Source of the DNA: Halovenus halobia
Lineage (GTDB): Archaea; Halobacteriota; Halobacteria; Halobacteriales; Haloarculaceae
Length of the DNA: 64,000 bases
Direction of reading: 5' to 3'
Assembly: GCF_051414135.1 (NCBI RefSeq)
Contig: NZ_JBLKOA010000001.1
Span: 124,001-188,000 of the forward strand
Shown here: positions 57,702 through 64,000 of the stretch, piece after piece
Numbering within the stretch: the first letter of the stretch is position 1
Layout: each line of letters begins with the position of its first letter
Made by a program: the position numbers and the translations under genes
The notes under the pieces: generated by a model
What the model saw: only the letters and a program-made list of their open reading frames with translations
Told to the model about the DNA's origin: nothing
Databases searched by the model: none

Positions 57702-59144
57702 ATGAGGGGAAACGACCATGAAACCGTTTCAGACGCGCACTCCGGAAGAGTGCGTGCCCAGAGCGAGACGCTCGGATTTATTTTGCTATTCTCAATTGTA
57801 ATTCTCGGTGCGGCGACAGTGCTCGTGTTCGGTGCAGTTGCGGTGTCCGATTCCCAGCAGAGTCTCTCGGGCGACCGTGCCGAGAAGGTGATGACACAGA
57901 TGGACTCGGAGATATCGATGGTCGCACTGGGTCGGACCAACAGTCAGGAGATGCAGTTCGAGCGCAGCGACCGCGAGCAGTTCAGCGTCGACGGTGACGC
58001 CGGAACTATCAACATCACGACTGTCGGCAGCGGCCCGGACACCGTGATTATGCCCGATACCAAGCTGGGTGCCGTCGTGTTCGAGCGTGGAGAGACGAAA
58101 ATCGCCTACCAGGGTGGTGGTGTCTGGCGCTCCGACGGTGGCCCGGGGAGTTCGATGATCTCACCTCCAGAGTTCAACTACCGCGACCAGACACTGACGC
58201 TGCCGCTGGTGACGATTTCCGGTGACAAATCTCTCAGCGGCGACGCGGTCATCCGAAAAGACGGACCGAGCCAGAGCTATTTCCCGAACGCGACAAAAAG
58301 CCTCAGCAACCCACTCGAAGACGAGATCGTCCAAGTTACCATCGAGAGTGAGTACCACCTCGGCTGGAAGACCTACTTCAACGAGCGGACCGAGGGTGAT
58401 GTGACCTATACGCCGAGTCAAAACCGCGTCACGGTGAACCTCACCGCGCCGGCAGTCGAGGAGTTCGAGCACGGCGCGGCGACGACTGGCCCAAACCCGC
58501 CACAGAGTAAAAATAACGGCGAAATTATCGGCAGCACCCGGACGAACATCCAGAGCGCGTCGGTCAGTCCGAACGTCGAAGACCAGATTTCGAACTGTCC
58601 GTCTGGTTGTACCGACATTGATGGGACACTCAGCGGCACGAAGACCGCCGGCACCTACTTCACTGACGAGGAACTGGAGGTCGAAGACACCGTACTCGAC
58701 ACGAGCGACGGTGATATCAGGGTCGTCGTCGACGACGAACTGAGCTTCAGCGGAAGTACCGAGCTGGACATTACCGGCGATGGCCGGGTTAAATTTTACG
58801 TCAACGACACCGTCGACTTCAGCGGTACCCCGGACATCAACACCGGGGGCGACCCCGAACAACTCCTGATGCTCGTTCATTCGAGCGTCGACGAAGTCGG
58901 AAACAACGGCTCGCCACAGTTCACTGGGTACATCTACGCACCGAACAGTAATTTCAACATAAACGGTGGCGGCAGCGTCGACGAGAACATCGTCGGCGGC
59001 GTCGTCGCCGAGGAAATTGACGTCGGAAACGGTGTTATCAACCACGTGCCGCCGGACGATCTCGAACTGAGACTCGGCGCGCCGACGAACGTCCTCACGT
59101 TCCTGCACATCAGTACCAACCCGGTCACGGTCACGGCCGATTGA
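57702..59144 (+). CDS. Large pilin-like surface protein
   Basis: The 480 residues begin with a polar leader ending RVRAQ, then a 22-residue membrane helix (TLGFILLFSIVILGAATVLV). This is the class III signal cut by the archaeal prepilin peptidase, here before the Gln/Ser. The exported part is Ser/Thr/Asn/Asp-rich with sequons, and its last 140 residues look like beta-helix repeats (ELDITGDGRVKFYVND, FTGYIYAPNSNFNINGGG). It could be an adhesin-like minor pilin. ATG is 28 bases after CTTATTCG, a leaderless promoter. Neighbours are convergent pilin genes. Confidence 0.83.
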   Translation: MRGNDHETVSDAHSGRVRAQSETLGFILLFSIVILGAATVLVFGAVAVSDSQQSLSGDRAEKVMTQMDSEISMVALGRTNSQEMQFERSDREQFSVDGDAGTINITTVGSGPDTVIMPDTKLGAVVFERGETKIAYQGGGVWRSDGGPGSSMISPPEFNYRDQTLTLPLVTISGDKSLSGDAVIRKDGPSQSYFPNATKSLSNPLEDEIVQVTIESEYHLGWKTYFNERTEGDVTYTPSQNRVTVNLTAPAVEEFEHGAATTGPNPPQSKNNGEIIGSTRTNIQSASVSPNVEDQISNCPSGCTDIDGTLSGTKTAGTYFTDEELEVEDTVLDTSDGDIRVVVDDELSFSGSTELDITGDGRVKFYVNDTVDFSGTPDINTGGDPEQLLMLVHSSVDEVGNNGSPQFTGYIYAPNSNFNINGGGSVDENIVGGVVAEEIDVGNGVINHVPPDDLELRLGAPTNVLTFLHISTNPVTVTAD

Positions 59145-59162
59145 CCCCCGCTGTTTCTGGCG

Positions 59163-59978
59163 TTAGATTTCTATCGTAACTCTGATTCCCTGCACCGTCA
59201 CGAACGTCTGTCTAATCTCGTTACCGCCGTCGTCGAGGTCGACCTCACATTCGAGGCTCCCGCCACTGGCCGTACAGCTCGTGTTCGGGTCCGGCAACTC
59301 CGATTCGAGGAACTCTCGCCAGGTCCCTTGTCGCGGAGAGCCAGAGATGTTGATTGTTAGCTGTTTGTATCGGTTATCTGACAGTGACGTGTCGGTGGCG
59401 ACCACCGACCGCCTCGTCGAACTTGCCCGCACGAGAACCGTGGCACCACCAGCAGATATTGAGGCGTCTCCGAACGTTCGGACAACGGTTACGAATCCTC
59501 GCTCCTCGTCGAAGTCGATTGGCGGTTCCTGCAACATGAAGCTGGCTCCAGACTGTTGGCGAAACACTGCACCGCCCGAGTAGATGTATTCAGTGTCGCC
59601 GAGCCCGGTGAACGCGATTGGATTGATTTCAGACCGGTCGAAGGTGACGTTGCCGCTCCCAGCCTCAGTCACGCTGACGTTGACCACGACTGGGTCTCGG
59701 AGCTCGACGGCACCTGTCTCAGCACTGATCTCGGTCGCTCGGGAGGGGGCTCCCTGACCGTAGATCTCTGCGAGGTTGTTCTCGAGAATGTCGAACGCGC
59801 GCTCGGCATTCCGGCTTTGCTCGGACTGTTTGGCCGAGTCCAGTGCCGGCAATCCGCTGATCGAGACGAACCCGACGGTCAGGAAAATCAGCGAAAAGAT
59901 GAGGATGTAGCCGACGACCTCACTCAGTGCCCGGTCACGCTCGCCAGGGCCGGCCGGCCCACCGGGAAGGTTAGGCAC
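59163..59978 (-). CDS. Pilin-like protein (minor pilin)
   Basis: The 271 residues start with GTG 59978, whose first bases overlap the end of the upstream gene (GTGCCTAA). The signal GERDRALSEVVGYILIFSLI is followed by a membrane helix (to about 45), then a soluble domain with beta strands (YIYSGGAVFRQQSGASFML) and two Cys near the end (NTSCTASGGSLECEVD). Last cistron of the pilin block. A start at ATG 60041 would lie inside the upstream gene. Confidence 0.8.
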   Translation of the reverse strand: MPNLPGGPAGPGERDRALSEVVGYILIFSLIFLTVGFVSISGLPALDSAKQSEQSRNAERAFDILENNLAEIYGQGAPSRATEISAETGAVELRDPVVVNVSVTEAGSGNVTFDRSEINPIAFTGLGDTEYIYSGGAVFRQQSGASFMLQEPPIDFDEERGFVTVVRTFGDASISAGGATVLVRASSTRRSVVATDTSLSDNRYKQLTINISGSPRQGTWREFLESELPDPNTSCTASGGSLECEVDLDDGGNEIRQTFVTVQGIRVTIEI

Positions 59979-60411
59979 TGTCGACCACCACCGCGTCCTC
60001 AGATTGGTCGTACCTGACGATGATTTCCCCGCCAGACGCACTCGAATCCGCCAGTGCAGTCGTGTTTGTGAGCGCGACGGTCACCTCTATCTGAGGCCGT
60101 GAGCTTTCGAGACGCAATTGCGGCCCGTCTTCCTCCAGATATATCTGGTAGGAACTCCCGACCACCCGTGCAGGGAAGCGCTGTTCAATACGAACTGTAC
60201 TCTCGCCCATGCCACTCTGGTTGAGTCGGTCTGCTGCATTGACGTGTGTTGCCACCTGTTCGCCAATAATATCGAGTTCAGTCCGAATGACTTCCTCGCG
60301 TTGATCCTCGACGAAGCTTCCGCCAGCGAGGATCAGCCCCGAGACCAGGATGACGGTGATAGAAAGCGTCAACACGTATCCCAGCGCCGTTGAGAGCGCT
60401 CGATTCGTCAT
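59971..60411 (-). CDS. Pilin-like protein
   Basis: The 146 residues start NRALSTALGYVLTLSITVILVSGLIL, an extremely short processing leader before the helix. A small beta domain follows (STVRIEQRFPARVVGSSYQIYLE, IEVTVALTNTTAL). ATG overlaps the upstream stop by four bases. Belongs to the haloarchaeal pilus-cluster protein families (Pfam DUF72xx numbers not verifiable here). Confidence 0.82.
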   Translation of the reverse strand: MTNRALSTALGYVLTLSITVILVSGLILAGGSFVEDQREEVIRTELDIIGEQVATHVNAADRLNQSGMGESTVRIEQRFPARVVGSSYQIYLEEDGPQLRLESSRPQIEVTVALTNTTALADSSASGGEIIVRYDQSEDAVVVDSA

Positions 60412-61352
60412 CGTGGCTCACCCGGGGCAACCCGAACCAATGTGTGGTACTCAATTTCTGGCGTCTGGTAGTGCATCTCGACGATGGCACTGTACATTGC
60501 GGGCGTCACGCGAGGGCCATCACCGGGGCCGCCGACATCGGCGTAGTTGTCGTTCGACGAACTGAGACTTGTATTGTCGACGACGAGGCTGTAGTTGCCG
60601 AAAATCTCGTCGGCGTTCTCGAATCGGACGGTGTAGTCTGGACCGACACCTGCTCCAAAGTGCAGTGGCTCGCCGTTTTCGGTGTCGATCAGTGCCGGAC
60701 ACGGCTCGCCGTTGACTGTTCCGTCGGTCAGGTCAACCGTCTCGATGGTTTCCGAACACGTCTCGGACGCTCCGCTCGGTCTCGTAACGGTTATCGACCC
60801 GCTGTCGATCTCGGCTTCCCACGTATTCGAGCTATCGTTGACGATGACTGAGAACGGATTGTCGATGTTCGATGCGTTGATCTCGAACGCGCGAGTCTGG
60901 TCAACGTTGTCCGCCAGTGTCCAACTTGCATTGGACCTGTTCGACTCGAAACTCGTCCCATCGGTTTGGAAGATACGCGACCCGTTTGTCGTGCTGTTGA
61001 GTTCGAGAGCGACTGCCGTACCGCTTCGAGCCTGTTGAATGCCGGTGTAATCGTTGAGTTCCCCGATACTTCGACTCACGCTCCGCCAGACGGGTGTGGG
61101 GTCAGTTCCGGTACTGTTGAATTTGTTGGCATAGCCAATCACGTTGCCCACGGCCTGTGTCGTGCTGTGTCGGTATTCGAGCGCCTCCGTCGAGTCGACA
61201 TTCTCGCTACGGGTTGCAAGATTTTCGGTGAAAATTGCCGAGTTGACGATGATGGCGAGACCGAGGAAAATGGCTGCCAGTGCGAACGCTGTGACGAGGA
61301 TGAGCTGTGCGCGGTCGCTCCGGCGGTCATCGCCCGGACTCAGATTCGCCAT
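60408..61352 (-). CDS. Pilin-like protein with large exported domain
   Basis: The 314 residues begin SPGDDRRSDRAQLILVTAFA, with the helix about 14-38 (LILVTAFALAAIFLGLAIIV). The rest is exported, Asn/Thr-rich, with two Cys near 195-210 (ASETCSETIETV, GEPCPALID) that could form a disulfide. It overlaps the upstream gene by 13 bases and the downstream by four. Confidence 0.82.
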   Translation of the reverse strand: MANLSPGDDRRSDRAQLILVTAFALAAIFLGLAIIVNSAIFTENLATRSENVDSTEALEYRHSTTQAVGNVIGYANKFNSTGTDPTPVWRSVSRSIGELNDYTGIQQARSGTAVALELNSTTNGSRIFQTDGTSFESNRSNASWTLADNVDQTRAFEINASNIDNPFSVIVNDSSNTWEAEIDSGSITVTRPSGASETCSETIETVDLTDGTVNGEPCPALIDTENGEPLHFGAGVGPDYTVRFENADEIFGNYSLVVDNTSLSSSNDNYADVGGPGDGPRVTPAMYSAIVEMHYQTPEIEYHTLVRVAPGEPR

Positions 61353-61957
61353 GCGACCACCTCCACGACGACGATGTTGTACAGCCCGTCGCTATTTGGC
61401 TCTAACTGTGGTGGTGGGCCGTTTCTGATGTACAGGTCGGCCTCGGCCACAGTTGTCTCGTTGCGCGTTCCGTCCTCGTTCACGATTCGTGTATCGTTGG
61501 TGAGACTGATCGTCCGCGTCGCAGAAATCGCGTTGTCACTCGGTGTCCCTTGCAGAACCATCGTCTCCTGGTTTATCGTCCCCGTCGTCGACTGGTACCG
61601 GACGATGACGTTGTAGGCGATTCCCTCCTGAGTGAACGCCTGTTCGAGTTTTTGCCCGAACTCGTTGTCCGGTGGGTCGTCCGTGTAGAACCCCTGTCCG
61701 GCCGTGTTGTGGAATCGCTGTCCAGTTTCGTTCCAGTACAGCACTGCCGCTTCCAGCGAGCCATCTTCGGCCGCGCTCGCGAGCACGCCCTGTGCGACTG
61801 CACGCTGCTGACCCTCGATATGCTGGCTCGAAGTACTCGCCGATAGCGGCGTCACAATCGTCACCTGTAGCGCGAACGCGACGGCAGTCAGTAGCACGAT
61901 TGCGGCGACGACGGCTTCGAGCGTGTACGCCTGTCCGCGGTCATCACGAGAGCGCAT
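61340..61957 (-). CDS. Pilin-like protein
   Basis: The 205 residues begin RSRDDRGQAYTLEAVVAAIVLLTAVAFALQ, with the leader RGQ before a 22-residue helix. The exported part is about 165 residues with mixed strands (YNVIVRYQSTTGTINQE). The start shares one base with the upstream stop (TGATG). Part of the five-gene overlapping block. Confidence 0.82.
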   Translation of the reverse strand: MRSRDDRGQAYTLEAVVAAIVLLTAVAFALQVTIVTPLSASTSSQHIEGQQRAVAQGVLASAAEDGSLEAAVLYWNETGQRFHNTAGQGFYTDDPPDNEFGQKLEQAFTQEGIAYNVIVRYQSTTGTINQETMVLQGTPSDNAISATRTISLTNDTRIVNEDGTRNETTVAEADLYIRNGPPPQLEPNSDGLYNIVVVEVVAWRI

Positions 61958-62514
61958 CAGGAGACGACCACCTCCATTGTTACATCCTCGCCAGCGAGGG
62001 TGACGATTCGCGTTGCGGTCGTGGTCGAGCGCTGCTGTTCGAGCGGGTCACCAATCGTCAGTTCCACGTCACCAACAGACTCGTCAGTCGTCAGTTCGCG
62101 GTCGTCCTCATCCCAGTACAATTGCGAGAGCCCGCTGCCGCCGGTCAGATTCGCACGGAGCGTTATGTTGACCGCCCGATAGTCAGCAAGCCCGAGCTGT
62201 TCGTTCAGTGGCTTGTCGTCGTATCGGCAGGTGTCGTCGTTCGTGTCCGGGTCCTCGTCGTCTGCCCGGTCGAAAAAGGCCACCGTACAGCCGCGGTCGA
62301 GGATGTACGGTTCGTCGGGGCTGCCCAGTGTATCCTGTGCGAGATAGTCGGCAGTCCGGTCGACGGTCACAGCTTCTGACTGTCCGGTGATAGTAAACGG
62401 TGTCAGGATTCCGGGTGCAAACACGAAAATAAAGATGATTGCACCCAGAAACACGCTGATCCCAATCGTGAAGTCTATTTGTGTCTGTGCTCGCTCAGTA
62501 TGGTTATCTGTCAT
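61957..62514 (-). CDS. Pilin-like protein, first of the block
   Basis: The 185 residues begin TDNHTERAQTQIDFTIGISVFLGAIIFIFVF, with the RAQ leader and membrane helix. The exported domain has two Cys (RGCTVAFFD, DTCRYDD) and ends with strands (VELTIGDPLEQQRS, VTMEVVVS). It starts the minus-strand pilin unit; upstream (62515-62727) is a 213-bp gap with the promoter. Confidence 0.82.
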   Translation of the reverse strand: MTDNHTERAQTQIDFTIGISVFLGAIIFIFVFAPGILTPFTITGQSEAVTVDRTADYLAQDTLGSPDEPYILDRGCTVAFFDRADDEDPDTNDDTCRYDDKPLNEQLGLADYRAVNITLRANLTGGSGLSQLYWDEDDRELTTDESVGDVELTIGDPLEQQRSTTTATRIVTLAGEDVTMEVVVS

Positions 62515-62727
62515 ATCCTCGTCTTGATTCGCAATCGTTTCATCTGATAGTAGCCGCTCCCCTATCGCAGCGGCCGTTCGGGCGCGCTCGGTGCGGCCAG
62601 CCTCCCCGACATCTGTCTGGCCTCCCGTGGTTCGCCACGTTGTTCGCCGGAACTAACGAACTCCCGTCTTATATCCATTGTGGCCAACGAGGTCTGGTTT
62701 CAATACGTGATAGCTGCGGTGGCGTAT

Positions 62728-63261
62728 TCAGTGCTCACGCATCTGTTTCTCGAAGTGGATGAGTTCGTACTCGCCGTGCTCGGACCGCTCGACTTCGTCG
62801 TAGCCAGCGTCGGCGTACAGTGCGAGTGCTCGGCGCTGGCGTTGTGCTGTTGTCGCCAGCAGTCGCTCGTAGCTGTCGTCGACTCGCCCTTCGAGTTCGG
62901 CCAGTAACGCCCGACCGAATCCCTGGCCCTGTGCCGGCGGCGCGACGCGCATCCGGTGGAGTTCGACACTGCCCGGAACGGTTCGCTCGTCGTCGTGGCC
63001 CGACTCGTTGGGCAGGAATCCACCCATTGCAGCTACCTGTCCGTCGAACGTTTCCGGCACTGACGGGTCCAGTGAGTCGACAATACCGACCACGAACTCG
63101 CCGTCGCCGTCGAGATATGTCGCTTCGATGTGTCGAACGTCCTCAGTCCCGGGAATGTCGGCTGGGTCGGTGCCCGCCTCACGCATCGCCCACTCGTGTA
63201 GCTCCACAACTGCCGACTGGTCTCGTGGGTCGTACCGCCGGAAGCGCAACGCTGTCGTCAT
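62728..63261 (-). CDS. GNAT acetyltransferase
   Basis: The 177 residues start at ATG 63261 (TTALRFRRYDPRDQSAVVEL). The acetyl-CoA loop is intact: LHRMRVAPPAQGQGFGRALLAELE near residue 112. The C-terminal strand-helix reads RRALALYADAGYDEVER. Target unknown. Its start lies one base after the stop of the upstream GlmU-like gene, so the two may be an operon. A longer frame to 63306 overlaps that gene and is rejected. Confidence 0.88.
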   Translation of the reverse strand: MTTALRFRRYDPRDQSAVVELHEWAMREAGTDPADIPGTEDVRHIEATYLDGDGEFVVGIVDSLDPSVPETFDGQVAAMGGFLPNESGHDDERTVPGSVELHRMRVAPPAQGQGFGRALLAELEGRVDDSYERLLATTAQRQRRALALYADAGYDEVERSEHGEYELIHFEKQMREH

Positions 63262-63262
63262 G

Positions 63263-64000
63263 TCACCGGTCTCTAGTGACGGACTCGCCAGGTGTTGTCC
63301 GCGCACCCGTCGAGAGCACGACGCCCGGAGACAGGCTCGTATTGATTCCTGTTTTTACATCGTCACCCGCGACAACGCCGAACTTTCGCCGGCCGGTCGA
63401 GACGCGCTCGCCTTTGACGGTCAGTTGAACGTCTCCGCCGTCGTGACGGAGGTTTGCAACGTTGGTTCCGGCACCGAAGTTCACCTCCCGGCCGAGTACA
63501 CTATCGCCCACGTAGGAGAGATGGGGAACCGCGCTCTTTGCCATGATGACGCTGTTTTTGATTTCGACCGATTGGCCGACCTTCGTGTTCTCGGCGAGCA
63601 GTGTTCGCCCGCGCACGTAGGCGTTGGGTCCCACGGTCGCGCCTTCGCCGATATATGCAGGGCCTTCGATGACCGACCCTGACTTGACGGTCGCACCGTC
63701 TTCGACCACAACAGCCCCGTTAATCGTCGCAGTGTCGGCGACAGTGCCGTCGAGTCGACGGTCAAGAGTTCCGAGTCGCCATTCGTTGGCTTCGAGTAGT
63801 TCCCACGGTCGGCCAACATCGAGCCAGCGGTCGAGTTCGACAACTCGGACGTCGAACTCGTCGATGACGCGGGCGAGCACGTCTGTGAGTTCGTATTCGC
63901 CGCGCTCAGATTCCGAGACATCGAGATACTCCTGTGCGGCGGCCGGGAACTGATAGGCTCCGGCGTTCGCGAGATTCGACGGTGGGTCCGCAGGTTTTTC
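63263..64000 (-). CDS. GlmU-like nucleotidyltransferase, C-terminal part (cut by window edge)
   Basis: At least 245 residues are present; the N-terminal nucleotidyltransferase core is outside the window. The visible part has the end of the transferase domain (NLANAGAYQFPAAAQEYLDV, VVELDRWLDVGRPWELLEANEW) and then the left-handed beta-helix repeats (GTVADTATINGAVVVED, YIGEGATVGPNAYVRG, VGQSVEIKNSVIMAKSAVPH, NFGAGTNVANLRHDG) of UDP-GlcNAc pyrophosphorylases. It would make a nucleotide sugar for glycans. Whether it is bifunctional cannot be seen. Confidence 0.88.
   Translation of the reverse strand, partial: EKPADPPSNLANAGAYQFPAAAQEYLDVSESERGEYELTDVLARVIDEFDVRVVELDRWLDVGRPWELLEANEWRLGTLDRRLDGTVADTATINGAVVVEDGATVKSGSVIEGPAYIGEGATVGPNAYVRGRTLLAENTKVGQSVEIKNSVIMAKSAVPHLSYVGDSVLGREVNFGAGTNVANLRHDGGDVQLTVKGERVSTGRRKFGVVAGDDVKTGINTSLSPGVVLSTGARTTPGESVTRDR

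Noticed and set aside
1..64000. tRNA, rRNA or CRISPR loci
   Set aside because: No cloverleaf-type sequence with T-loop and acceptor pairing, no rRNA signature and no regularly spaced repeats were seen in the intergenic regions.

Overview
The window is a stretch of a haloarchaeal chromosome (class Halobacteria). The evidence is a high-GC, strongly acidic proteome, archaeal information genes (aIF5A, TBP, eS1, uS15, the KEOPS subunit Pcc1, the tRNA G10 methylase), the archaeal diadenylate cyclase DacZ, Tat lipoproteins, minor pilins with archaeal-type processing signals, and leaderless promoters with a TATA element about 26-30 bases before ATG. The tetranucleotide CTAG is strongly under-represented. 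I see no tRNA, rRNA, CRISPR array or intact insertion sequence. I cannot assign a genus.

Layout. 1-2.9 kb: the 3' end of aIF5A overlapping an agmatinase-family gene, then a very acidic zinc-finger protein. 2.9-11.7 kb: branched-chain amino acid synthesis, with leuB, then ilvB-ilvN-ilvC-(66-residue protein)-leuC-leuD as a tightly overlapping operon, and leuA upstream. ilvB has a candidate leader peptide plus hairpin, and leuA has a start region that only makes sense with a one-base frameshift. 11.9-18.8 kb: surface and membrane proteins, a MEDS-domain histidine kinase, an M29-like aminopeptidase, a GH2-like protein and a coiled-coil protein. 18.8-20.8 kb: the pterin genes mptE and folP. 20.9-27.6 kb: a secreted acidic protein, an amidohydrolase, a ferredoxin, a CPBP protease, hisG, a DNA methyltransferase and tbp. 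27.7-33.6 kb: tRNA methylase, DacZ with an MscS channel, a LOG-like protein, a kinase and an MBL hydrolase.

33.7-43.8 kb is the most accessory-looking region. It holds a spermidine/putrescine-type ABC importer (potD-A-B-C) with an arginase-family ureohydrolase in the same operon, convergent with an amidase, next to an isochorismatase-type cysteine hydrolase, followed by a divergent P450/ABM/MBL cassette. Together the first set looks like a system that imports a guanidino or polyamine compound and strips its nitrogen. Two AT-rich gaps border it, and a perfect 28-bp palindrome sits between the convergent amidase and ureohydrolase.

43.8-50.2 kb: small enzymes, an AAA ATPase with a His-rich tail, a kinase, an FAH-family protein and a four-CBS protein with an HPF/RaiA-like end. 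50.2-62.5 kb: a type IV pilus locus, in which a coiled-coil protein, a PilB-type ATPase and a PilC-type membrane protein are separated from a block of six pilin-like genes by a cupredoxin and the housekeeping cluster uS15-DHH protein-Pcc1-eS1. 62.7-64 kb: a GNAT acetyltransferase and the 3' part of a GlmU-like nucleotidyltransferase that runs off the window.
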